Made by a program: the position numbers and the translations under genes
Shown here: positions 26,411 through 35,206 of the stretch, piece by piece
How the letters are laid out: each line of letters opens with the position of its first letter
How positions within the stretch are numbered: position 1 is the stretch's first letter
Assembly: GCA_002007745.1 (NCBI GenBank)
Contig: CP019882.1
Coordinates: 5,952,001-6,016,000, forward strand
Direction: 5' to 3'
Length of the DNA: 64,000 bases
From: Mycolicibacterium litorale
GTDB taxonomy: Bacteria; Actinomycetota; Actinomycetes; Mycobacteriales; Mycobacteriaceae
The notes under the pieces: generated by a model
Told to the model about the DNA's origin: nothing
Database searches by the model: none
Seen by the model: only the letters and a program-made list of their open reading frames with translations

Positions 26411-27979
26411 TCAGTTGACTTGGCGGGCCTGATCGGCCCAGTGGGTGGCGCGCAGCGACTTCTTGTCGACCTTGCCGACTGCGGTCATCGGCAGGTCGGC
26501 AACGATTTCGAGCCGCTTGGGAGTCTGGTGGGGTCCCTTGCGGGCCCGCACCGAGGCGGTCAAGGCGGCCACGTCGATGGCGGCGCCGGGCCGGGGGACG
26601 ACGAAGGCGGCGATCGCCTCGCCCCACTTCTCATCCGGGACGCCGATCACCGCGACCGCGGAGACGTCGGCGTGCGCGGCGATCGCGTCCTCGACTTCCT
26701 TAGCGAAGACGTTGAAGCCGCCGGTGACGATCATGTCTTTCTTGCGGTCGACGAGGTAGAAGAAGCCGTGTTCGTCGGTGCGGGCCATGTCCCCGGTGTG
26801 CAGCCAGCCCTCGCGCAGGGCGTCGGCGGTTTCCTCGGGTCGCTTCCAGTAGCCGTTCATCACGGCGCGCGAGCGCACGGCGATCTCGCCGATCTCGCCG
26901 TCGGCGACCGGCGCGCCCTCGTTGTCCAGGAGTTGCACCTGCACACCGGGTACCGGCCGTCCGCAGGAGGCCAGCAGTTCTGGTCGATGGACCGGGTCGT
27001 GTTCGTCCTTGCGCAGGCTGGTGGCCATGCCGACGCATTCGGTTTGTCCGTAGACCTGCATGACGATCGGGCCGAAGACCTCCTGGGTCTCCTTGATACG
27101 CGCGGCCGACATGGGCGCGGCGCCGTAGGCGAGGGTTTCCAGCGACGAGGTGTCCACCGTGGTGGGGTCGGTCTTGTCGAGCAGCGTGTAGAGCATCGTC
27201 GGGACGAGGAAGGCGTAGTTGATCCTCTCGACCTCGATGGTGCGCAACCAGGCCTGCGGGTCGAATCCCTGGTGCAGCACCACCGTTCCGCCGCGCACCA
27301 GTGTGGGCAGCAGCGGCAGGACCGCGGCGTGGGTGATCGGCGAGGAGGCCAGGTAACGGGGGGTTTCGGGCAGCCCCCACGCGGCGGTGAGGCTCTGCAC
27401 CTCCTGGACCAGCGCGCGGTGGGACAACATCGCGCCCTTGGGGCGGCCGGTGGTCCCGCCGGTGTACTGCAGCCAGCCGACCTCCTCCTCGTCGACGTCG
27501 AGGGCCTGCAGCCGGCCGGGGTCGGCGGCGGCCGTGAGGTCCAGCAGGTTCGGGAAGCCGTCGCAGGCACCGATGGTGAGCACGTGACGGACCGAGGCGG
27601 CCTTCTCGACCATGGCTGCGGCGGTGTCGGCGAACTTGGGATGCACCACCAGCAGTTCGATTTCGGCGTCGTCGCAGAGGAAGACGTGGTCCTCGATCGA
27701 GCCCATCGGGTGCAGGCCGCTGTAGCGGGCGCCGGACAGAAAGGTGGCGGCTTGGGTCATGAAGACCTCCGGGGCGTTGGGGCTGAGCACCCCGACGCCG
27801 CATCCGCGGCGGATTCCCAGGTCGTGCATGACGCGCAGGATGCGCGCGGTGGTGTCGGCGGTCTCGGCGTACGTCACGCGCCGGTCGCCCAGGACGAAGG
27901 CCTCGCGCGAGGGGTACCGGGTCAGTGTCTCGACGATGAGGCTGCCGTAGTTGGGCCCGGTAGCCGCTGACGTGCTCAC
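26411..27979 (-). CDS. AMP-forming acyl-CoA synthetase (FadD type)
   Basis: 522 residues. The adenylation motifs are clear: QYTGGTTGRPKGAMLSHRA (P-loop), YGQTECVG, GWLHTGDMARTDEHGFFYLV, DRKKDMIVTGGFNVFAKEVE and a C-terminal GKVDKKSLRA with the catalytic Lys. The enzyme activates a carboxylic acid with ATP to an acyl-CoA and is the natural entry step of the pathway. It is the first gene of the long minus-strand operon, 148 bp from the divergent thiolase gene, in the interval that holds the candidate TetR operator. Medium-chain or cyclic acids are as likely as long-chain fatty acids. Confidence 0.9.
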   Translation of the reverse strand: MSTSAATGPNYGSLIVETLTRYPSREAFVLGDRRVTYAETADTTARILRVMHDLGIRRGCGVGVLSPNAPEVFMTQAATFLSGARYSGLHPMGSIEDHVFLCDDAEIELLVVHPKFADTAAAMVEKAASVRHVLTIGACDGFPNLLDLTAAADPGRLQALDVDEEEVGWLQYTGGTTGRPKGAMLSHRALVQEVQSLTAAWGLPETPRYLASSPITHAAVLPLLPTLVRGGTVVLHQGFDPQAWLRTIEVERINYAFLVPTMLYTLLDKTDPTTVDTSSLETLAYGAAPMSAARIKETQEVFGPIVMQVYGQTECVGMATSLRKDEHDPVHRPELLASCGRPVPGVQVQLLDNEGAPVADGEIGEIAVRSRAVMNGYWKRPEETADALREGWLHTGDMARTDEHGFFYLVDRKKDMIVTGGFNVFAKEVEDAIAAHADVSAVAVIGVPDEKWGEAIAAFVVPRPGAAIDVAALTASVRARKGPHQTPKRLEIVADLPMTAVGKVDKKSLRATHWADQARQVN

Positions 27980-28057
27980 AGGTTCACTCCTTTGTGGTGG
28001 GTGACAGGGACCGGTTCGCCAGTGTCGGTGTGACGCGCGTCTCCGCCGGATCCAATC

Positions 28058-28080
28058 TTGACTTATCAGTTAGTATTCTG
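28058..28080. promoter_or_regulatory. Candidate TetR operator/promoter in the synthetase-thiolase gap
   Basis: Between the divergent genes (27980-28127) there is a -35-like TTGACT at 28058-28063, followed by CAGTTAGTATTCTG at 28067-28080. The ten-base AGTTAGTATT at 28068-28077 recurs exactly, in inverted orientation, at 32900-32909 ahead of the quinone reductase gene. The site lies about 50 bp before the thiolase start and could control both divergent operons. It is assigned to the TetR at 32131 by shared sequence and location. Confidence 0.45.
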
Positions 28081-28127
28081 CAAGTGTCGATCTCAACGGA
28101 TCGCAAAGCGGCAGTTCGGAGGGTGAA

Positions 28128-29312
28128 ATGGACACAGTGAGCATCATCGGCGTGGGCATCACGTCGTTCGGCAAGTTCCCCGACCGGTCGCTGCGCGACC
28201 TCGCGGCACCAGCGATCGCCGAGGCGCTGCACGACGCCGCGGTCGGCGAAACCGACGTCGATCTGGTCATCCACGCCAACGCCGTCGCCGGATGGCTGAC
28301 CGGGCAGGAGATGACCCGCGGACAAGTGGTCGTCTCGGACACCGGACTGGTCGGCAAGCCGCTAGTCAACGTCGAAAACGCCTGCGCCAGTAGCTCATCA
28401 GCGCTGCACTTGGCCAAGGCCGCGATCCAGTCGGGCATGTACCGCACCGTGCTCGTCGTTGGCAACGAGAAGATGAGCGGCCGCTCGACCCGCACCGTGC
28501 TCGACGCGCTGGCATCGGCGGCCGACGTCGACCGGCTGGAGGGCTACAGCCGCGAACTCACCGGACGCGAGGGTGCGGCCGAATCCTTCTTCATGGAGGT
28601 CTACGCCCAGGAGACCCGCGACTACATGGCGCGCACCGGGGCCACCGCGCACGACTTCGCGATGATCGCGGCCAAGAACTCCGCCCACGCCGCCCTCAAT
28701 CCGCACGCGCAGTACCGCACGGTGCGCACCCTTGAAGAGGTACTGGCCAGTCGGATGATCGCCGACCCGTTGACGATGCTGATGTGCTCACCGGTCGCCG
28801 ACGGCGCGGCCGCCCTCGTCGTACGCGCGAGCGACGACGCCCCGTCCCCCGACGCCGTCCGGGTGCGAGCATCGGTGCTACGCACCGGGATTCCCGGTGG
28901 CGGCACCACCACCCTGGAACGGCGCACCGCCCAAGCGGCCTACGAGGAGGCCGGCCTTGGACCGGAGGATCTCGACGTCGTCGAACTGCACGACGCGGCC
29001 TCGCCCAACGAACTCATCGTCTGCGAGGAACTCGGACTCTGCGCACCCGGCGAGGGACCCAAGCTGGCGCGCAGCGGCGCCACCGGTCTGGGTGGAGACC
29101 TGCCGATCAACACCAGCGGCGGCCTGGTATCCAAGGGGCACCCCGTGGGCGCCACCGGCGCGGCCCAAATCGTCGAACTGGTCACCCAATTACGAGGACG
29201 CGCCGGGCAACGGCAAGTCGCCGGCGCCCGCCGGGGCCTGGCCGAGAACGCCGGCGGCTACAGCCACCCGGAAGCAGCGGCCTGCGCCATCACCATCTTG
29301 AGCAGGGACTAG
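28128..29312 (+). CDS. Thiolase-superfamily protein (SCP2-thiolase type)
   Basis: 394 residues. The nucleophile Cys is in NVENACASSSSALHLAK near 88, the first His in VVELHDAASPNELIVCEELG near 291, and the Gly/His block in SKGHPVGATGAAQIVE near 340. The usual C-terminal active-site Cys motif (CxGGG) is not recognisable; the end reads ENAGGYSHPEAAACAITIL. This pattern belongs to SCP2/SCPx-type thiolases and to thiolase-like aldolase partners, which release acetyl- or propionyl-CoA from branched chains. No DUF35/OB partner is present in the window. It is the first gene of the operon diverging from the acyl-CoA synthetase. Confidence 0.85.
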   Translation: MDTVSIIGVGITSFGKFPDRSLRDLAAPAIAEALHDAAVGETDVDLVIHANAVAGWLTGQEMTRGQVVVSDTGLVGKPLVNVENACASSSSALHLAKAAIQSGMYRTVLVVGNEKMSGRSTRTVLDALASAADVDRLEGYSRELTGREGAAESFFMEVYAQETRDYMARTGATAHDFAMIAAKNSAHAALNPHAQYRTVRTLEEVLASRMIADPLTMLMCSPVADGAAALVVRASDDAPSPDAVRVRASVLRTGIPGGGTTTLERRTAQAAYEEAGLGPEDLDVVELHDAASPNELIVCEELGLCAPGEGPKLARSGATGLGGDLPINTSGGLVSKGHPVGATGAAQIVELVTQLRGRAGQRQVAGARRGLAENAGGYSHPEAAACAITILSRD

Positions 29313-29315
29313 GCG

Positions 29316-30124
29316 ATGACCGACGCCCATGACGCCGTCCTGATCGAGCGCCGCGACGCCGCCCTGTGGCTGCGGTTGAACCGGCCCGACACCATGAACG
29401 GACTCAACCAGGATCTCGTCGACGGGTTGCACCGCGGCCTGGACCGCGCCGACACCGACCCCGAGATCCGATGCGTGATCATCGGTGCGGTGGGCCGGGC
29501 CTTCTGCGCCGGCGGCGATCTGGCCTACGCCCAGTCCCTGGCGGCTCAACCGCACCCCCCGGCCGCTACAGCGCCGGTCAGCTGTTCCTGCGCCGGGTAC
29601 GCGAGCTGTTCGATCGACTCGAATCCCTCGACAAGCCCACCATCGCCGCGATTCAGGGCATCACCGTGGGCGGCGGCCTGGAACTCGTGTTGTGCTGCGA
29701 CCTCGCCATCGCCGCCCGCTCGGCGCGCATCGGTGACGGTCACGCCAACTACGCCCAGATCCCCGGCGGCGGGGCCTCGGTGCGCCTGACCCGCCGGCTC
29801 GGACTGTCACGCGCCAAGCTGCTGATGTTCACCGGCCAGCTCCATCCTGCCGAATGGTACGAGGGCACCGACCTGCTCACCGCCGTCGTCGACGACGACC
29901 AACTCGAACCGCGGATTGCCGAGATTGCCGCCCACATCGCCACCAAGAGCCCGGTGGGACTGGCACGCATGAAGATGCTCGCCAACGACGGCCTGCAGGT
30001 GCCTCCCGAGGTCGGTCTGACGATGGAGCTCGAGCAATCCGCCCTACACGAGACCTCAGCCGACTGGCAGGAGGGCATCGCGGCGTTCAACGAGAAGCGC
30101 ACACCGAAATACATTGGCCGATAA
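29316..30124 (+). pseudogene. Enoyl-CoA hydratase/isomerase, -1 frameshift
   Basis: It begins 3 bp after the thiolase stop: WLRLNRPDTMNGLNQDLVDG and VIIGAVGRAFCAGGDLAYAQ (first oxyanion loop). At the run of six C (29555-29560) the frame shifts. One more C gives PPGRYSAGQLFLRRVRELFD, IQGITVGGGLELVLCCDLAI and then IPGGGASVRLTRRLGLSRAK through to KRTPKYIGR at 30124. The rebuilt crotonase of about 269 residues has normal length. It would hydrate or isomerise a 2-enoyl-CoA. As with the other five broken genes, only one homopolymer base is missing. Confidence 0.75.
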
Positions 30125-30141
30125 GGACGAAGAGGAAAAAC

Positions 30142-30936
30142 ATGGCGGACGAGAACTTCCTGGACCTGACCGGACGCGTGGTGCTGGTCACCGGCGCCGG
30201 CCAGGGCGTCGGACGCGCGGTGGCCCACCAATGCGCCCGCCAGGGCGCCACGGTGGTGGTCAACGACTTCCACGAGGACCGCGCCAAGACCGTCGCTGCG
30301 GAGATCGACGCCACCGGCGGCGCCGCACTGCCCGTGCAGTGCGACGTCACCGACTTCGACGAGGTCCAGGCGATGGTGGCCCGCGTATCCGCGGACGTGG
30401 GGACGGTGGACGTCCTGGTCAACAACGCTGGCAACGCCGGCCCGGCCGAAGACCCGATGGCGCCCACGCCGCCGTTCTGGGAAACCGGACCCCAACAGTG
30501 GCAGTCCTGGATCGGAACCAACTTCTTCGGGGTGCTCAACGCATCGCGTGCGGTGTTGCCCGACATGGTCGCCAAGAATCACGGCCGCATCATCACCGTC
30601 ATCTCCGACGCCGGGCGCATCGGGGAACCCAACCTGGTCGTCTACGGCGGCGCCAAGGCCGGCGCGGCCGGTTTCTCCCGCGGCCTGGCCAAGGCCGTCG
30701 GCCGTCACGGCATCACCGTCAACTGCGTAGCCCTGTCCGGAGTCAACACCCCCGGCGTGGCGACCGCCCTCGACAACCCCGAGGCCGCCAAGAAGGCGCT
30801 GCGCTCCTACGTCATCCGGCGCTTCGGAGAGCCCGACGACCCCGCCCGGCTGATCCTGTTCCTGGCCTCGGCCGCCGGGGAGTGGATCACCGGACAGACC
30901 TACCCCGTCAACGGCGGCTACGCGGTATCGGCATGA
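30142..30936 (+). CDS. Short-chain dehydrogenase/reductase
   Basis: 264 residues; AGAGGAAA just upstream of the ATG supports the start. Motifs are VTGAGQGVGRAVA, VVNDFHEDRA with the Asp expected for NAD(H), LVNNAGNAGPAED, ITVISDAGRIGE and YGGAK as the YxxxK pair. It ends WITGQTYPVNGGYAVS. It follows the enoyl-CoA hydratase by 17 bp and overlaps the CoA-transferase by 4 bp. A 3-hydroxyacyl-CoA dehydrogenase role between hydratase and thiolase would complete a beta-oxidation turn and is the simplest reading. Confidence 0.85.
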   Translation: MADENFLDLTGRVVLVTGAGQGVGRAVAHQCARQGATVVVNDFHEDRAKTVAAEIDATGGAALPVQCDVTDFDEVQAMVARVSADVGTVDVLVNNAGNAGPAEDPMAPTPPFWETGPQQWQSWIGTNFFGVLNASRAVLPDMVAKNHGRIITVISDAGRIGEPNLVVYGGAKAGAAGFSRGLAKAVGRHGITVNCVALSGVNTPGVATALDNPEAAKKALRSYVIRRFGEPDDPARLILFLASAAGEWITGQTYPVNGGYAVSA

Positions 30937-32087
30937 GCGGCCCCACCGCTCCCCTGGCAGGGATCCGCGTCATCAGTCTGGCCGAACAGTTCCCCGGCCC
31001 CTTCGCCACCCTGCTGCTGGGTGACCTCGGCGCCGACGTGATCCAGATCGAGCGGCCCCGCGGCGGTGATCCCTCGCGAGCCTTCCCTGGGCTCTATCAA
31101 GCCCTCAACCGCGGAAAGTGCTCCGTGGCACTGGATCTGAAGGACCCCGAGGCGCTGGCGGCATGCCGGACGCTCATCGGGACTGCCGACGTCGTGCTGG
31201 AGGGCTTTCGCCCCGGCGTGCTCAACCGCCTCGGACTGGGGCACGACCAACTGGTCCAGGACAATCCGGCGCTGGTGTACGTGTCGGTCTCGGGATTCGG
31301 GCAGCACGGGCCGTTGCGCGACCTACCCGCCCACGACCTGACCTTCCAAGCCCTCGCCGGCCTGCTCGACACCGCCGAGCCACGCGTCCCCCACCTCGCA
31401 CTGGCCGACCTGTTCGGTGGCATGTTCACCGCGTTCGCCGCGGTGACCGGCGCGCTGGCCGCCCGCAGCAGCGGCCGCGGCGGCTACTACGACGTGGCCA
31501 TGCTCGACACCCTGCTCACCGTGGCGGCCACCAAACTGGTCCCCCATGCCAACGCGCTACCCGCCGACACCCTCGGCCTGGACCCCGGCTACGGGCTGTT
31601 CGCCACCGCCGACGGCACCTGGGTCTCGCTGAGCATCGCATTCGAAGACCACTTCTGGGCGGCGCTGTGCACCGCACTCGACATGCCCGACGTGCACGAC
31701 CTGACCAGTGCCCAACGCATCGCCCGGCGTGAAGCGCTGCACGCGGCCATCGCCGAGCGGTTCGCGGACCAGCCCGCCGATCACTGGGATGCCGTGCTGG
31801 CCGGTGCGGGGATCCCCTACGGGCGACTCAACACCGCCGAGGACCTGTTGGCCGACCCGCACGTCGCGCTGCGGCAGATGTTCCAATCGATCCCCACCCC
31901 CGACGGCGAGCAGACCTTCATCCGCCAACCGCTGCTCGTCGACGGCGTCGCGCACGGCCCGCGTCGCGGCGTCCCCCGACTCGGTGAGCACACCGCCGAA
32001 CTGCTCACCGCCGCGGGGATCGCGCCGGCGGTCATCGACCGGCTGGTCGCGCCGCTGCGCGAATCCACCCGAGGCCCGATATATTGA
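30933..32087 (+). CDS. CaiB/BaiF family CoA-transferase
   Basis: 384 residues from the ATG overlapping the SDR stop. N-terminal IRVISLAEQFPGPFATLLLG is followed by DLGADVIQIERPRGGDPSRA, the conserved CoA-binding region. The catalytic Asp, which forms the acyl anhydride, is in LALADLFGGMF near residue 158. The C-terminal domain IPYGRLNTAEDLLADPHVAL is typical. Family III transferases move CoA between acids without ATP, so the locus has both an ATP-using synthetase and a transferase. Some family members are racemases such as alpha-methylacyl-CoA racemase, which is a real alternative in a branched-chain pathway. Confidence 0.85.
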   Translation: MSGPTAPLAGIRVISLAEQFPGPFATLLLGDLGADVIQIERPRGGDPSRAFPGLYQALNRGKCSVALDLKDPEALAACRTLIGTADVVLEGFRPGVLNRLGLGHDQLVQDNPALVYVSVSGFGQHGPLRDLPAHDLTFQALAGLLDTAEPRVPHLALADLFGGMFTAFAAVTGALAARSSGRGGYYDVAMLDTLLTVAATKLVPHANALPADTLGLDPGYGLFATADGTWVSLSIAFEDHFWAALCTALDMPDVHDLTSAQRIARREALHAAIAERFADQPADHWDAVLAGAGIPYGRLNTAEDLLADPHVALRQMFQSIPTPDGEQTFIRQPLLVDGVAHGPRRGVPRLGEHTAELLTAAGIAPAVIDRLVAPLRESTRGPIY

Positions 32088-32104
32088 CTAGGCAGTATTA
32101 CTGA
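32084..32104. promoter_or_regulatory. Candidate autoregulatory site before the TetR gene
   Basis: TTGACT at 32084-32089 overlaps the CoA-transferase stop and is followed by ACTAGGCAGT (32087-32096) and ATTACTGA. ACTAGGCAGT matches ACTAGACAGT at 32907-32916, before the quinone reductase, in 9 of 10 bases. It lies 27-47 bp before the TetR start and could give this gene its own regulated promoter within the operon. Confidence 0.4.
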
Positions 32105-32130
32105 TTGGCTCACGGCTCACCGGAGGATCG

Positions 32131-32718
32131 ATGGCCAGGGAACGCGCAACCGACACCGGCGCGCTGGTGACCGCCGCAGCCAAGACATTCCGGGAAAAGG
32201 GCTATCGCAGTTCCACCATCGACGACATCGCGCTGGCTGCGGGCATCTCACGACCCACGGTCTATAAGTACACCCGCACCAAACAGCACCTGCTGGACCT
32301 GATGGTCGAGGAGATGACCAAGAACCTCGAACAGGAACTGCACAGCATCCAGTCCTCGACTGATGACCCCGTCGACCGGCTCCGCAAGACGATCATGGCC
32401 CACATTCAGGCGTCGTCGGCCAACCGGACGTTCTACGCGATCGTCTTCAGCGAGGAGACCGAACTTTCCGACGCCGCGCGCAAAACGTTCCGCAGCTGGG
32501 CCCGCGAACAAACCAAGGATTTCCGAGTGCTGCTGGACGAATGCCTTGCGGCGCAACCGAAGAAGAGCCGCCCCCGATTGGACACCCGCATTGCGGCCAA
32601 CCTGCTCGAGTCGATGCTGGCCACGCTGTATCGCTGGTATGACCCGGACGGAAGCACCACCCCGGAGCGCCTGGCCGAGCAGATCTGGCTGCTAGTCGGC
32701 AGCGTCTTCGAACAATGA
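32131..32718 (+). CDS. TetR family regulator of the catabolic locus
   Basis: 195 residues. The HTH spans about 10-58: TAAAKTFREKGYRSSTIDDI, ALAAGISRPTVYKYTRTKQH. The C-terminal half (FYAIVFSEETELSDAARKTF onwards) is a helical ligand domain of the TetR_C class seen in many mycobacterial fatty-acid and steroid regulators. It sits between the CoA-transferase and the quinone reductase, 43 bp after the former. The related sites at 28058-28080, 32084-32104 and 32895-32918 fit control of both divergent operons, itself and the downstream three-gene operon. The ligand is likely an acyl-CoA of the pathway (inference). Confidence 0.85.
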   Translation: MARERATDTGALVTAAAKTFREKGYRSSTIDDIALAAGISRPTVYKYTRTKQHLLDLMVEEMTKNLEQELHSIQSSTDDPVDRLRKTIMAHIQASSANRTFYAIVFSEETELSDAARKTFRSWAREQTKDFRVLLDECLAAQPKKSRPRLDTRIAANLLESMLATLYRWYDPDGSTTPERLAEQIWLLVGSVFEQ

Positions 32719-32894
32719 GTGCGGCACCGAGCCGGATGGCCTCGGCATCGGACGGCGACCGATAGCGGTCTCGCGGCGACGTCTGGCGTTCCCTCGGCGG
32801 CCCACCGCTGCGGTCGGCAGGTCAATTCACCGGTCATCAGGGCCGCACACAGTCGGGCGCAGTCCGAGCGCCCGACGCTGTTGCGGCCGGCCAT

Positions 32895-32918
32895 TGTCTA
32901 ATACTAACTAGACAGTTA
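32895..32918. promoter_or_regulatory. Palindromic TetR operator candidate before the quinone reductase
   Basis: TGTCTA at 32895-32900 and TAGACA at 32909-32914 form one dyad, in which 16 of 20 positions are symmetric. A second overlapping dyad, TAACT/AGTTA with a 4-base centre, spans 32905-32918. Parts of this sequence recur before the thiolase (AGTTAGTATT) and before the TetR gene (ACTAGRCAGT). It is the most complete of the three related sites and lies about 50 bp before the ATG at 32967. The rest of 32719-32966 holds no gene. Confidence 0.5.
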
Positions 32919-32966
32919 ACATTGTGCCGGTTGGTGTCGCGGACCCCACGACGAAGGAGAATCACC

Positions 32967-33971
32967 ATGCAGGCCGTGCTATACGAGCGGACCGGACCTG
33001 CGGCCGAGGTGCTCCAACTGGTGGAGATGCCGCTGCCGGTTCCCGGACCGGGTGAAGTCCGCGTGCGCGTGCATGCCTCGGGGGTCAACCCCGCCGACGT
33101 GAAACGCCGCTCCGGCTGGGCGCGCATCACCCTCGACACCCCGTTCCTCATCCCCCACGACGACGGTGCAGGCGTCATCGACGAAATCGGGTCCGAGGTC
33201 ACCACGACGGCCGTCGGGCAGCGCGTGTGGATCTTCGACGCCCGTCTGGGCCGCCAAACCGGCACCGCCGCCGAATACGTCTGCGTGCCCGCACACAAGG
33301 TCGAACCTCTGCCCGCCCACGTCGACTTCGCCACCGGCGCCTCGTTGAGCATTCCGGGACGGACCGCCCACCGGTGTCTGTTCACCGACGGACCGATCGA
33401 CGGCGCCACCGTCCTGGTCGCCGGCGCGGCCGGCTCAGTGGGCCACTCGGCCGTTCAGCAAGCCCGGCTCGCCGGGGCCACGGTAATCGGAACCGTCGGC
33501 CGGGACGACAACGCACCCATCGCCCAGCAGGCAGGCTGCAAGGAGGTGTTGAACTACCGCTCGAAGCGTCTCGTCGAGGATCTGCTCGACCTCACCAACG
33601 GGCGCGGCTTCGACCGGATCGTCGAAGTCGACGCCGCCGCCAACATTGACACCGACAGCCGCGTGATCGCCACCAACGGCACTATCGCGGTCTACGCCAC
33701 CGACTCGGGACATGCTCCGACCATTCCGCTGTGGCGCCTGATGAACAAGAGCGTCAACCTGCGCAACGTGCTGCTCTACAACCTCCCGCACAGCGAACAC
33801 CGCCTCGCCGCAGACGATCTCAACCGCTGGATCGCCCGCGGCGACCTGACCCCGCGCATCGGCCGACGCTTCCCGCTTCGCGACACCGCCCTCGGCCACC
33901 AGGCCGTCGAATCCGGCACCGGCGGCGGCAACGTCGTCATCGACGTCGTCGACCCTCACACCGAAAGCTGA
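32967..33971 (+). CDS. Quinone oxidoreductase-type medium-chain reductase
   Basis: 334 residues with AAGGAGA just upstream of the ATG. The GroES-like N-domain (VRVRVHASGVNPADVKRRSG, then HDDGAGVIDEIGSEV) has no zinc ligands. The Rossmann loop VLVAGAAGSVGHSAVQQARL marks the zeta-crystallin/QOR branch, which uses NADPH to reduce quinones or alpha,beta-unsaturated carbonyls. It is the first of three genes in one direction, 3 bp before the next. A role as an enoyl or enone reductase fits the pathway better than bulk quinone reduction, but this is only inference. Confidence 0.85.
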   Translation: MQAVLYERTGPAAEVLQLVEMPLPVPGPGEVRVRVHASGVNPADVKRRSGWARITLDTPFLIPHDDGAGVIDEIGSEVTTTAVGQRVWIFDARLGRQTGTAAEYVCVPAHKVEPLPAHVDFATGASLSIPGRTAHRCLFTDGPIDGATVLVAGAAGSVGHSAVQQARLAGATVIGTVGRDDNAPIAQQAGCKEVLNYRSKRLVEDLLDLTNGRGFDRIVEVDAAANIDTDSRVIATNGTIAVYATDSGHAPTIPLWRLMNKSVNLRNVLLYNLPHSEHRLAADDLNRWIARGDLTPRIGRRFPLRDTALGHQAVESGTGGGNVVIDVVDPHTES

Positions 33972-33974
33972 GAC

Positions 33975-35159
33975 ATGGCGCGTACCTTCACCATCCCCAA
34001 CGTCGACACCGTCACTTACGGCGACGGGGCATTCGACGACGTCGCCGACATTCTGCGCGCCCACGGGGGACGACGACCCCTGGCCATCATGTCGGGGTCC
34101 CTAGCCGGAACCGAGGTCGAACAATCCCTGCGCGACCAGTTCGGCGACGCGCTGGTGGGCGTCCACTCCGACACCCCGCAGCATGTGCCGCGCGCCGCCG
34201 TCTTGCGGGCAGCGGCGAAGGCGCGGGAGGGTGGCGCCGACAGCGTGATCAGCATCGGCGGCGGCACCCCCATCGACTGCGCCAAGGCCGTCGCCATGTG
34301 CCTGGCGGCGGGGATCACCGAACCGGCAGGCTTCGAGCACTACCGGGTGCGCTTTACCTACCCCGATGTCTACGAAGTGCCCGACATCCCCGGTCCGCTC
34401 GTCCCGCACCTTGCGGTACCGACCACCTTGTCTGGCGGCGAACACACCGGCCTGACCGGCGTCACCGACGAACTCACTCATGAGAAATGTGCCTACAGCG
34501 CACCGGGTTTGACCCCGGTCGCAGTCGTGCTGGACCCCGACGTGGCAGCCCGCACACCCGGATGGCTGTGGGCGGCCTCGGGAATTCGGGCGCTCGATCA
34601 CGCCATCGAGGGCATCCTGTCCGCCCGAAGCATGCCGATCGCCGACGCCCTCGGCGGCGAAGCGCTTCGGCTGCTGTCGGCCAACCTAGTGCATAGCACT
34701 GAGAACCCTCATGATGCCCACGCGCGGACCAATTGCCTGCTGGGCAGCTGGTTGTCGATCTTCGCCGCGACCAACGTGGGGATGGGGTTGTCCCACGGCA
34801 TCGGCCACCAACTAGCCGCCGAGTTCGACATGACCCACGGCGTGACCTCGGCCATCATGCTGCCGCATGTCATGGCGTTCAGCGAAGCGCTGACCCGCCC
34901 GCAGCTGCGCCGTATTGCCGAGGCGATGGGTCGCGACACCCGAGACCTCGACGACGCCGAGGCCGCACGCCAAGCCATCGCTGCCGTCCGCGATCTGGTC
35001 GCCCGACTCGGCGTGACCGACACCATCTCCGCGGCCGGAGGACACCGCGAGGCGCTACCCGCACTAGCCGAACGCATCATGGGCGATTCCGCTGTCGCGG
35101 CGAGCCGTCGGCCCGTCACCCGAGACGACGTCCAGCGCCTCCTCGAAGCGGCATGGTGA
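33975..35159 (+). CDS. Maleylacetate reductase-like member of the iron-ADH family
   Basis: 394 residues. SISIGGGTPIDCAKAVAMCL (shown from DSVISIGGG) binds NAD(P); VPTTLSGGEHTGLTGVTDEL corresponds to the maleylacetate reductase loop; MGLSHGIGHQLAAEFDMTHG has the His pair of the C-terminal helical domain. In the metal-site helix, iron-ADHs have GMDAxxH and many maleylacetate reductases have Asn in place of the Asp; here it reads GIRALDHAIEG, so an Arg replaces the Asp ligand. A metal-independent reductase of a keto acid is therefore more likely than an iron alcohol dehydrogenase. No hydroxyquinol dioxygenase is nearby, so true maleylacetate is not assured. Confidence 0.75.
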   Translation: MARTFTIPNVDTVTYGDGAFDDVADILRAHGGRRPLAIMSGSLAGTEVEQSLRDQFGDALVGVHSDTPQHVPRAAVLRAAAKAREGGADSVISIGGGTPIDCAKAVAMCLAAGITEPAGFEHYRVRFTYPDVYEVPDIPGPLVPHLAVPTTLSGGEHTGLTGVTDELTHEKCAYSAPGLTPVAVVLDPDVAARTPGWLWAASGIRALDHAIEGILSARSMPIADALGGEALRLLSANLVHSTENPHDAHARTNCLLGSWLSIFAATNVGMGLSHGIGHQLAAEFDMTHGVTSAIMLPHVMAFSEALTRPQLRRIAEAMGRDTRDLDDAEAARQAIAAVRDLVARLGVTDTISAAGGHREALPALAERIMGDSAVAASRRPVTRDDVQRLLEAAW

Positions 35160-35206
35160 CCCACACGCCCCACCCGGCAGCACAGCACCGAAAGAATAGG
35201 ATCCCG

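Noticed and set aside
33975..35159. Iron-dependent alcohol or 4-hydroxybutyrate dehydrogenase
   Set aside because: The Asp metal ligand is Arg, and the nucleotide and substrate loops fit the maleylacetate reductase branch better.
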